DNA of 5,902 nucleotides from Candidatus Gastranaerophilales bacterium (GTDB lineage: Bacteria; Cyanobacteriota; Vampirovibrionia; Gastranaerophilales; Gastranaerophilaceae), in contig CAJULH010000062.1 of assembly GCA_910587175.1 (NCBI GenBank), positions 1 through 5,902 of the forward strand. The letters are read 5' to 3'. Every line of letters begins with the position of its first letter. Within the stretch, counting starts at the first letter, position 1. The notes beneath the pieces were generated by a model. That model ran no database searches. It saw only the letters and a list, made by a program, of their open reading frames with translations, and was not told the origin of the DNA. Below, one piece after another: positions 1-4,346 of this stretch. The translations under genes were made by a program, and so were the position numbers.

Positions 1-479
1 AATGGAATGAAAACGGGCAACTTGCATACAAGGCAGCAGATAACAACGCAGATGGCATAATGGATTTATATGAATCCCATGATGATAATGGTGAATTAAA
101 GAGTAAACTTGAATATATTTATGATGCTGATGGCAAAATCACCATGCAATATACAGGGTCTGATAACAATACGGATAATAGAATCGATTTTGCATCAGTA
201 GATTTTTCCGATAATGAAAATCTGGTTAAAGAAATGTATGATACTGACGGGGATGGAGAATGGGATCATATTGCAGAACATTCCTGGAGCGAAAAAGGCA
301 ATGTAAAAATATGCAAATCCTTATATGATGAAGATAATGACGGGGTGTTTGAATATAGCGGCAAACGTAAAATAGAAGAGCATGAAGATGGTAGGAAAAC
401 AACCACAGATACAACCTATTTATCAAAAGACGGCTTTGCAAAGAAAGTAAAAGAATTTTTCGGCGGGTTGTTTGAATAA
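1..479 (+). CDS. Calcium-loop (EF-hand/dockerin-like) repeat protein, C-terminal part, truncated by window edge
   Basis: The frame is open from base 3 to a TAA at 477-479, so this is the 3' part of a gene that begins left of the window. The ATG at 60 has no ribosome binding site and is only an internal Met. The 158 visible residues are rich in Asp, Asn, Gly, Tyr and Lys. Four loops resemble D-x-[DN]-x-D-G-x-x-[DE] calcium-binding loops: DNNADGIMD (bases 39-65), the degenerate DNNTDNRID (162-188), DTDGDGEWD (240-266) and DEDNDGVFE (327-353). They are separated by segments carrying a turn such as W-x-E-x-G-x-[LV]. The visible part contains no membrane segment. The family (EF-hand, dockerin or thrombospondin-3-like) cannot be settled from this fragment. 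Such repeats often occur in secreted or surface proteins, but the N-terminus that would carry a signal peptide is missing. The chain ends in a hydrophobic FFGGLFE tail. Confidence 0.75.
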   Translation, partial: WNENGQLAYKAADNNADGIMDLYESHDDNGELKSKLEYIYDADGKITMQYTGSDNNTDNRIDFASVDFSDNENLVKEMYDTDGDGEWDHIAEHSWSEKGNVKICKSLYDEDNDGVFEYSGKRKIEEHEDGRKTTTDTTYLSKDGFAKKVKEFFGGLFE

Positions 480-556
480 AAGTGACTTACTTATATAAAA
501 TAAAGTTTTTTATAATAGCACAATATAATTGTTATTTTTGATATAAACTTTTTGTC

Positions 557-585
557 TTGACTATATGTCCTGTAAACAGTACAAT
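557..585 (+). promoter_or_regulatory. Sigma-70-type promoter of the toxin-antitoxin operon
   Basis: TTGACT at 557-562 and TACAAT at 580-585 are each 5/6 matches to the -35 and -10 consensus, with an ideal 17-bp spacer. Transcription should begin around 591-593, on or next to the toxin ATG at 592. The promoter therefore argues against the in-frame ATG at 565, which lies inside it. Confidence 0.75.
566..583. promoter_or_regulatory. Palindromic candidate operator in the toxin-antitoxin promoter
   Basis: The 18-bp element TGTCCTGTAAACAGTACA has two inverted arms, TGTnCTGT and ACAGnACA, matching at 7 of 8 positions around a central AA. It fills most of the spacer and runs into the -10 box, so a bound protein would block RNA polymerase. 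HigA-type HTH antitoxins usually repress their own operon through palindromes in this position, so the antitoxin encoded at 911-1207 is the likely ligand. Binding is inferred. Confidence 0.6.
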
Positions 586-591
586 ATTAGT

Positions 592-918
592 ATGGAAACA
601 TATGAAATAAAATATGTCAAGTTGCTAAATGGCAAAAGTCCTTTTATAGAGTGGCTTAATGCTTTGGATTCTGTTACAAGAAAGCGCATAAACCAAAGGA
701 TTTTAAGGATTGAAGATGGAAATTTTGGCGATTATAAAAAAATAACAGAAGAAATATCTGAATTGCGTTTTTCATTTGGCAAAGGATACAGGGTTTATTA
801 TACGCAGATTGGTAAAACTATCATCATTTTAATAAATGGCGGTGATAAATCTTCACAGTCAAAAGATATCATAACCGCAAAGAAATTTTTAGATGAATGG
901 AGAATGATAAATGAATAA
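592..918 (+). CDS. higB: RelE/ParE-superfamily toxin, HigB-like addiction-module killer protein
   Basis: The 108-residue product matches the small RelE/HigB family often annotated as 'addiction module killer protein'. Family landmarks are an N-terminal segment with F-x-E-W-L (18-22), GNFGDYK (43-49), SELRFSFGKGYRVYY (56-70) and the C-terminal GGDKSSQSKDI (83-93), in the order and spacing usual for this group. Family members generally inhibit translation by ribosome-dependent mRNA cleavage; that activity is inferred here. The ATG at 592 was chosen over 565 because the promoter's -10 box lies at 580-585 and the family's domain begins right after 592. No Shine-Dalgarno site precedes it, and the predicted transcript starts at or next to the ATG, so translation may be leaderless. 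The gene overlaps the downstream antitoxin by 8 bp, the toxin-first order typical of HigBA. Full length, no visible damage. Confidence 0.88.
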   Translation: METYEIKYVKLLNGKSPFIEWLNALDSVTRKRINQRILRIEDGNFGDYKKITEEISELRFSFGKGYRVYYTQIGKTIIILINGGDKSSQSKDIITAKKFLDEWRMINE

Positions 919-1207
919 TACAGGCAAATTCAGTGAATATGTGCTAAAAGATTTAAAAACCGATGAAGATATAAAAGAATGGATAAATATTGGTTTTGAG
1001 GAATTTCTTTTAGATAATGATTTAAATGCGCTTGTGAAGGCTCTTGAATATGCGGTGCGTGCAAAGGATTCAATTCTTGGAATGTCAAAAAAGACGGGCA
1101 TTTCAAGAAGTAATCTTTACGCAATATTTAATGGCAAACAACAGCCGCAGCTTTCTACTGCGCTAAAGATAATAAAAGAGCTTGGTTATACTGTAAAAAT
1201 TGCATAA
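911..1207 (+). CDS. higA: HigA-family antitoxin with helix-turn-helix domain
   Basis: This 98-residue protein pairs with the toxin gene just upstream. Residues 7-45 carry the acidic, helical N-terminal region of the addiction-module antidote family, including the D-L-K-T-D-E-D-I stretch. Residues 50-75 form an HTH segment (G-M-S-K-K-T-G-I-S-R-S-N-L-Y), followed by the family-typical P-Q-L-S-T-A-L-K-I-I-K-E-L-G-Y ending. It is expected to bind and neutralise the toxin and to repress the operon through the palindrome at 566-583. The ATG lies 8 nt after a GGAG (899-902) and overlaps the last codons of the toxin, so the two are probably translationally coupled. The antitoxin has a good ribosome binding site and the toxin has none, which would favour antitoxin excess. 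The TAA stop at 1205-1207 is only 4 bp from the end of the convergent gene. Confidence 0.88.
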   Translation: MNNTGKFSEYVLKDLKTDEDIKEWINIGFEEFLLDNDLNALVKALEYAVRAKDSILGMSKKTGISRSNLYAIFNGKQQPQLSTALKIIKELGYTVKIA

Positions 1208-1211
1208 CGGG

Positions 1212-1370
1212 CTATTTTTCTTCAGTATTTACCTTTTTAATTTTTAATGTGTCGTTTTCGACGATGTATTCGACCTTGTCTTTTTCAGGGTCGATTTTTA
1301 ATAGCTTTAAGATGGTGGAATTAATGAATAATCCCCAACCACCGCCTGACCTGAATAGTTTTCTTTCCAT
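1212..1370 (-). CDS. Small AbrB/SpoVT/MazE-type DNA-binding protein
   Basis: The product is 52 residues from the ATG at 1370-1368. It has the short swapped-hairpin pattern of AbrB/SpoVT/MazE N-terminal domains: R-K-L-F-R-S-G-G-G-W-G-L-F-I-N (3-17), then I-L-K-L-L-K-I-D-P-E-K-D-K-V-E-Y (20-35) and a closing strand D-T-L-K-I-K-K (40-46). Proteins of this size bind DNA as dimers and act as transcriptional regulators or antitoxins. No partner toxin of the MazF or VapC type lies next to it. An in-frame TTG at 1409 would add 13 polar residues, but the core domain starts at the ATG, an AAAGG sits 13 nt before it, and a divergent promoter occupies 1403-1431. Its TAG stop is 4 bp from the antitoxin stop with no terminator between, so the two transcripts should overlap. 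The target is unknown; its own upstream region is a plausible site. Confidence 0.7.
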   Translation of the reverse strand: MERKLFRSGGGWGLFINSTILKLLKIDPEKDKVEYIVENDTLKIKKVNTEEK

Positions 1371-1398
1371 CGCTTTATACTTACCTTTACTATTACTT

Positions 1399-1417
1399 TT
1401 ACTAGACAAAATAGTAA
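1399..1417. promoter_or_regulatory. Inverted repeat overlapping a -35 box, candidate operator
   Basis: TTACTA (1399-1404) and TAGTAA (1412-1417) form a perfect 6-bp inverted repeat with 7 bp between. A further direct copy of TTACTA lies at 1387-1392. The element overlaps the -35 hexamer of the plus-strand promoter and lies just upstream of the minus-strand AbrB-like gene, so it could control both. A role as binding site is inferred. Confidence 0.4.
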
Positions 1418-1431
1418 CGAAGTTTTATACT
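1403..1431 (+). promoter_or_regulatory. Sigma-70-type promoter for the 65-residue orphan gene
   Basis: TAGACA at 1403-1408 and TATACT at 1426-1431 are both 5/6 matches, with a 17-bp spacer. This predicts a start near 1438 and an untranslated leader of about 37 nt before the ATG at 1475. The start region contains the partly palindromic TATTAATACTGTACTAATA (1432-1450), with TATTA/TAATA arms, which could be a second regulatory site. Confidence 0.6.
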
Positions 1432-1474
1432 TATTAATACTGTACTAATAGCAGAGTAAATAGGAAGGTAAAAT

Positions 1475-1672
1475 ATGTGCACAGACAAAGAAAAACTTGA
1501 AAAACTGCAGAATAAATTTGCCAAGTTTGAAAAAGAAATAACAGACTTTGCAGATACTTTAGAGTTTGTAATGGAAACAACAATGAAGCATTCTGACTGC
1601 GCTTTTTACGAATATTTTCTGTATTCTTCAGAAAGAACCCTTAAAAGCATTCAAAAAATAATGAAAGAGTAA
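1475..1672 (+). CDS. Small charged helical protein of unknown function
   Basis: This 65-residue frame has a strong Shine-Dalgarno site, AGGAAGG (1462-1468), 6 nt before its ATG and a good promoter upstream, so it is very likely expressed. I do not recognise the family. The N-terminal half is highly charged and looks helical or coiled-coil (K-E-K-L-E-K-L-Q-N-K-F-A-K-F-E-K-E). The second half has a Cys and an aromatic run, D-C-A-F-Y-E-Y-F-L-Y (40-49), followed by a basic tail. There are two cysteines (2 and 41), and no signal peptide or membrane helix. It is not obviously part of the toxin-antitoxin operon, and no terminator is visible between it and the rpsB promoter 22 bp downstream. Confidence 0.65.
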   Translation: MCTDKEKLEKLQNKFAKFEKEITDFADTLEFVMETTMKHSDCAFYEYFLYSSERTLKSIQKIMKE

Positions 1673-1694
1673 AATAAGACGTGTATAATAAAGC

Positions 1695-1723
1695 TTGCGA
1701 TTAAATTTTGTTTATATTACAAT
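1695..1723 (+). promoter_or_regulatory. Promoter of the rpsB-tsf operon
   Basis: TTGCGA at 1695-1700 (4/6) and TACAAT at 1718-1723 (5/6) are separated by exactly 17 bp. The -10 hexamer is identical to that of the toxin operon. A start near 1730 would give an rpsB leader of about 100 nt, long enough for the structured element that follows. Confidence 0.65.
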
Positions 1724-1729
1724 CCACAT

Positions 1730-1832
1730 TGAACGGAAGAAATTTTGAAATCGTATGGCATTTAAAGCCAGTGCAACCATAGGCATTAGATTGTTTTTTC
1801 CGGAGTAGAGAAAATTTTGAAAGGATTTAACT
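1730..1832 (+). promoter_or_regulatory. Structured rpsB mRNA leader, candidate S2 autoregulatory element
   Basis: The leader can fold into a closed domain. P1 pairs 1734-1742 (CGGAAGAAA) with 1794-1802 (TTTTTTCCG), 9 pairs with one G-U. P2 pairs 1749-1752 (AATC) with 1789-1792 (GATT). P3 pairs 1754-1758 (TATGG) with 1777-1781 (CCATA). The apical loop segment AGTGC (1770-1774) could pair with GCATT (1783-1787) in the side bulge, forming a pseudoknot. An alternative hairpin, TGGC (1756-1759) with GCCA (1767-1770), excludes P3. The Shine-Dalgarno AAAGGA (1820-1825) lies 7 nt before the ATG, outside the domain. S2 is known to repress rpsB-tsf through a leader structure in enterobacteria; assigning the same role here is inference. 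Confidence 0.5.
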
Positions 1833-2606
1833 ATGGCTACTGCAACATTAGTTGAGTTATTGGATGCAGGTGTACACTTCGGTCACCAGACACAAAAATG
1901 GAACCCTAAAATGAAACCGTATATTTTCGGTGCAAAAAACGGTATCTATATTTTGGATTTAAGAAAAACTTCAGATAAGCTTGATGCTGCTTATGAAATT
2001 GTTAGAGAATATGCTGCAAAAGGTAAAAACGTTCTGTTTGTGGGTACTAAAAAACAGGCAACAGATGTTGTAGCTCAGGAAGCAACAAGAGCAGGCGCAT
2101 ATTACGTTAACAGAAGATGGCTCGGCGGCATGATGACAAACTTTGAAACAATCAGAGGCAGAGTAAATAAGCTTAGAGAATTGGAATCTTTCATTGAATC
2201 AGGTCATGTAAACAAGCTTCCGAAAAAAGAAGTTGCACAATTAAACAGACAGCTTGCAAAGCTTTCTAAAACTTTGGGCGGCATCAAAGAAATGAAAGGT
2301 ATGCCCGACATTTTATTTATCGTTGACCAAAAGAAAGAATTGATTGCAATTCAGGAAGCAAATAAATTAAATATTCCCGTTATCTGTCTTGCTGATACAA
2401 ATGCTGATCCGGATGGAATTGATTACATTATCCCGGGAAATGACGATGCAATCAGAAGTATTAAATTAATTGCTTCCAAAATGGCCGATGCAATTCTTGA
2501 AGGTAAAGAATTAAGACAAAACAAAGCAAACAGCGGAAAGATTGAAAAAATTGAAGCTAAAGATGCAGGTGTTGAAGCAGCTGCAGAAGAAACCGCTAAA
2601 GCGTAA
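1833..2606 (+). CDS. rpsB: 30S ribosomal protein S2
   Basis: The 257-residue product is full length and clearly S2, which binds late to the 30S subunit on the solvent side near the head-body junction and is needed for S1 docking. Diagnostic segments are GVHFGHQTQKWNPKM (13-27), YIFGAKNGIYILDLRKT (30-46), VLFVGTKKQA (67-76), NRRWLGGMMTNF (93-104) and DTNADPDGIDYIIPGNDDAIRSI (188-210). Residues 105-155 form the charged helical hairpin that protrudes in S2. The C-terminal tail from about 225 is a low-complexity Lys/Glu/Ala extension, as in many bacteria. The ATG at 1833 has AAAGGA 7 nt upstream. It is the first gene of an operon with tsf, a widely conserved bacterial pair, and is preceded by its own promoter and structured leader. 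Confidence 0.98.
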   Translation: MATATLVELLDAGVHFGHQTQKWNPKMKPYIFGAKNGIYILDLRKTSDKLDAAYEIVREYAAKGKNVLFVGTKKQATDVVAQEATRAGAYYVNRRWLGGMMTNFETIRGRVNKLRELESFIESGHVNKLPKKEVAQLNRQLAKLSKTLGGIKEMKGMPDILFIVDQKKELIAIQEANKLNIPVICLADTNADPDGIDYIIPGNDDAIRSIKLIASKMADAILEGKELRQNKANSGKIEKIEAKDAGVEAAAEETAKA

Positions 2607-2624
2607 AATTAGGTTAATAAGTTT

Positions 2625-2666
2625 AAAGGGGCGGGTGTATTTTTTAAAAACGGTGCCCGCTCCTTT
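2625..2666 (+). terminator. Intercistronic hairpin between rpsB and tsf, attenuator-like
   Basis: AAAGGGGCGGG (2625-2635) pairs with CCCGCTCCTTT (2656-2666): 11 pairs, one of them G-U, around a 20-nt loop that can form a weak A/T inner stem. The five Ts at 2664-2668 are partly used in the stem, leaving only a short U-tract, so partial termination is more likely than a full stop. It would lower tsf transcription relative to rpsB. Confidence 0.6.
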
Positions 2667-2679
2667 TTAAAATAAGGAG
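2660..2679 (+). promoter_or_regulatory. Alternative hairpin sequestering the tsf ribosome binding site
   Basis: CTCCTT at 2660-2665 is the exact complement of the tsf Shine-Dalgarno AAGGAG at 2674-2679, with an 8-nt loop. The same bases form the 3' arm of the hairpin at 2625-2666, so the two structures exclude each other. When the larger hairpin forms the site is free; when it is open the site can be masked. The AAGGAG lies 8 nt before the tsf ATG. Confidence 0.5.
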
Positions 2680-2687
2680 TAAAAACT

Positions 2688-3572
2688 ATGGAAATAAAAG
2701 CCTCAATGGTAAAAGAACTAAGAGACAAGACCGGTGCTGGCATGATGGATGCCAAAAAAGCACTTGTTGAAGCAGATGGTGATATGGACAAAGCTGCAGA
2801 GCTTTTAAGACAAAAGGGTATCGCATCAGCTGATAAGAAGATGGGCAGAATTGCTGCAGAAGGTGTTGTTGCAACATATATTGACGGCAAAATCGGTGCT
2901 ATGGTTGAAATGAACTGCGAAACAGATTTCGTTGCAAAGAATGAAAACTTTAAAAACCTTGCAGATATGATGGCTAAAGCTGTTGCAATATTAAACCCTG
3001 CAAGTGTTGAAGATATGCTTAAAATGGATTGTCCTGTTTGCAAAAAACCTATCGATGATGTTATTAAAGAACAAATTGCAAAAATCGGCGAAAAGATTAC
3101 TATCAGAAGGTTTGTAAGATATGAATCAGCTTGCTGCCCTGCAACATATGTTCACAATGGTAAAATTGGTGTTCTTTTAGATGTTAAATGCGAAAAAGAA
3201 TGCGACGAAACAAAAACTATTGCAAAAGATATTTGCCTTCATATAGCATCTTCTGCTCCCGAATTTGTATCACGTGACCAGATTCCTTCTTCTGTTATCG
3301 AAGAAGAAAAGAGAATTGAAATGGGCAAAGAAGACCTTGCTAAAAAGCCTGAAGCTATTAGAGAAAAAATTGTTGCAGGAAGAATTGACAAATTAATGGC
3401 TCAAAGATGTTTGCTTGACCAGGCATTTGTAAAAGACCCGAATCAGACAATTGCGCAGTTAATTGAAGGAAAGCTTTCAGTTGTAAGATTTGAAAGATAT
3501 GTTCTTGGTGAAGGCTTGGAAAAAAGACAAGACAACTTTGCTGATGAAGTAATGAGTCAGATTAAAGGCTAA
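2688..3572 (+). CDS. tsf: Translation elongation factor Ts (EF-Ts)
   Basis: EF-Ts catalyses GDP release from EF-Tu so that EF-Tu can be recharged with GTP and aminoacyl-tRNA. The 294 residues have the standard architecture: an N-terminal UBA-like domain with V-K-E-L-R-D-K-T-G-A-G-M-M-D-A-K-K-A-L (8-26), then the dimerisation/core region with the signature NCETDFVAKNENF (76-88), the second core subdomain (about 135-235) and a C-terminal module ending at E-V-M-S-Q-I-K-G. The T-D-F-V segment holds residues that insert near the EF-Tu magnesium site. Length is close to the 283 residues of the E. coli protein. Nine cysteines, including C115-P-V-C118 and C149-C150, are more than I would expect for this family. 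The ATG follows AAGGAG by 8 nt. It is cotranscribed with rpsB, 81 nt upstream, and ends before a strong terminator. Confidence 0.97.
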   Translation: MEIKASMVKELRDKTGAGMMDAKKALVEADGDMDKAAELLRQKGIASADKKMGRIAAEGVVATYIDGKIGAMVEMNCETDFVAKNENFKNLADMMAKAVAILNPASVEDMLKMDCPVCKKPIDDVIKEQIAKIGEKITIRRFVRYESACCPATYVHNGKIGVLLDVKCEKECDETKTIAKDICLHIASSAPEFVSRDQIPSSVIEEEKRIEMGKEDLAKKPEAIREKIVAGRIDKLMAQRCLLDQAFVKDPNQTIAQLIEGKLSVVRFERYVLGEGLEKRQDNFADEVMSQIKG

Positions 3573-3588
3573 TTAAGGCTTTTGTTTA

Positions 3589-3603
3589 CCGGGGTTTTCC
3601 CGG
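3589..3603 (+). other. Small GC hairpin just after tsf
   Basis: CCGGG (3589-3593) and CCCGG (3599-3603) form a 5-bp stem with a GTTTT loop, 17 nt after the tsf stop. No T-run follows it, so it is not a terminator by itself. It may protect or process the 3' end ahead of the real terminator 31 nt downstream. An 8-bp palindrome, CTCTAGAG, follows at 3606-3613. Confidence 0.35.
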
Positions 3604-3633
3604 GGCTCTAGAGAACATATTAATAAAGCAATT

Positions 3634-3670
3634 AAAAATCCCCGCTATAATTTTAAGCGGGGATTTTTTT
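3634..3670. terminator. Bidirectional Rho-independent terminator between tsf and the EF-hand gene
   Basis: AAAAATCCCCGCT (3634-3646) and AGCGGGGATTTTT (3656-3668) form a perfect 13-bp stem with a 9-nt loop. On the plus strand it is followed by a run of seven Ts (3664-3670); on the minus strand the five As at 3634-3638 give a T-run. It can therefore end both the rpsB-tsf transcript and the convergent minus-strand transcript, whose stop is at 3684. Confidence 0.92.
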
Positions 3671-3683
3671 GTAATAATTTATT

Positions 3684-4274
3684 TTAATATGGCTGGATTC
3701 CGTGTTCTTCCAAAAATGCTTTAAATTCAGCATCTTCTTTTAATGCCATATATTCTTCTACCGTAAATGTGCCGTCATCTCCGGCATAATCGTCAATTAT
3801 AAGTTCTATTTCACTGGTATCGATATTTTTCCCTGTATTTGCAAGCTTGTTGAATATCCCTACCTTTATTTCGCCTTTTGTAGTGCTGCCATCCTGGATG
3901 CCCGCTTCGTCAATCCATTTCATTTCCTGAATTGCACGACCGCTTGAAGAATGGTAAATATCAAGGACTTGTCCCCATTCATCGCCATTTATAAACTGAG
4001 CCCATTCTTCTGCAGAGAATTCTTCGTCATCTCCTGCATATTTTTTTATTGTCTCGGGTATTTTACCGGCGTATATTTTTAGTTTGTTATATTCTTCACT
4101 ACCTTTTTCCAGATTTGAAAACAAAGAATTTATATTTAAACTGTTATACGCTTCTTCTGTTGAAATTTTTCCATCGCCGTTTCCGCCATATTCTTTGGCG
4201 TCCATCCTTTTAAATGCACTGTTTTTTATGCTATCCAGATATTCTTTAGGGTAGTTTGTTTTTCCAATTTCCAT
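3684..4274 (-). CDS. EF-hand-like calcium-binding domain protein, probably cytosolic
   Basis: The 196-residue acidic protein has three related loop-helix segments with Gly-Asp-rich loops: YGGNGDGKISTEEA (29-42), YAGDDEEFSAEEW (79-91) and YAGDDGTFTVEEY (163-175). A weaker fourth candidate is DEAGIQDGSTTKGEI (122-136). The pattern, with Gly-6, Ile/Phe-8 and Glu-12, resembles the EF-hand loop. Position 1, normally Asp, is Gly or Tyr, so calcium binding may be weak or altered, or these may be structural pseudo-EF-hands. There is no signal peptide or membrane helix, which points to a cytosolic protein or one exported by another route. AAGGAG (plus 4280-4285) lies 5 nt before the ATG. It is 72 nt downstream of the gene at 4347-4670 on the same strand, and an AT-rich TATATATATAAG just upstream could hold its own -10 box. 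The function is unknown. Confidence 0.8.
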   Translation of the reverse strand: MEIGKTNYPKEYLDSIKNSAFKRMDAKEYGGNGDGKISTEEAYNSLNINSLFSNLEKGSEEYNKLKIYAGKIPETIKKYAGDDEEFSAEEWAQFINGDEWGQVLDIYHSSSGRAIQEMKWIDEAGIQDGSTTKGEIKVGIFNKLANTGKNIDTSEIELIIDDYAGDDGTFTVEEYMALKEDAEFKAFLEEHGIQPY

Positions 4275-4346
4275 TTTCTCTCCTTTTTCCTCTTATATAT
4301 ATAAAGTATTTTGGAGTATGAAAATTGCGCAATAAACAGAATGGTT

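Noticed and set aside
491..515. All-A/T hairpin TTATATAAAA with TTTTTTATAA after the left-edge gene
   Set aside because: The stem has only A-T pairs with one mismatch and no T-run after it; such folds are common in AT-rich spacers. It may or may not help end that transcript.
511..529. Two perfect TATAAT hexamers (511-516 and 524-529) as further promoters for the toxin operon
   Set aside because: Neither has a -35-like hexamer at 16-18 bp; the promoter at 557-585 is far better.
565..591. Upstream in-frame ATG (565) as the toxin start, adding nine residues
   Set aside because: It has no Shine-Dalgarno site, lies inside the -35/-10 promoter, and the extra residues do not look like the family's N-terminus.
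1371..1409. TTG at 1409 (minus strand) as the start of the AbrB-like gene
   Set aside because: It adds 13 polar residues before the compact domain, overlaps the divergent promoter, and no good ribosome binding site precedes it.
2609..3043. Minus-strand 144-codon open frame opposite tsf
   Set aside because: It is a shadow of the strongly conserved EF-Ts gene, with composition typical of a reversed coding frame and no ribosome binding site seen.
4324..4333. 10-bp perfect palindrome ATTGCGCAAT upstream of the EF-hand gene
   Set aside because: Too short and isolated to call an operator, and no well-spaced promoter could be tied to it.
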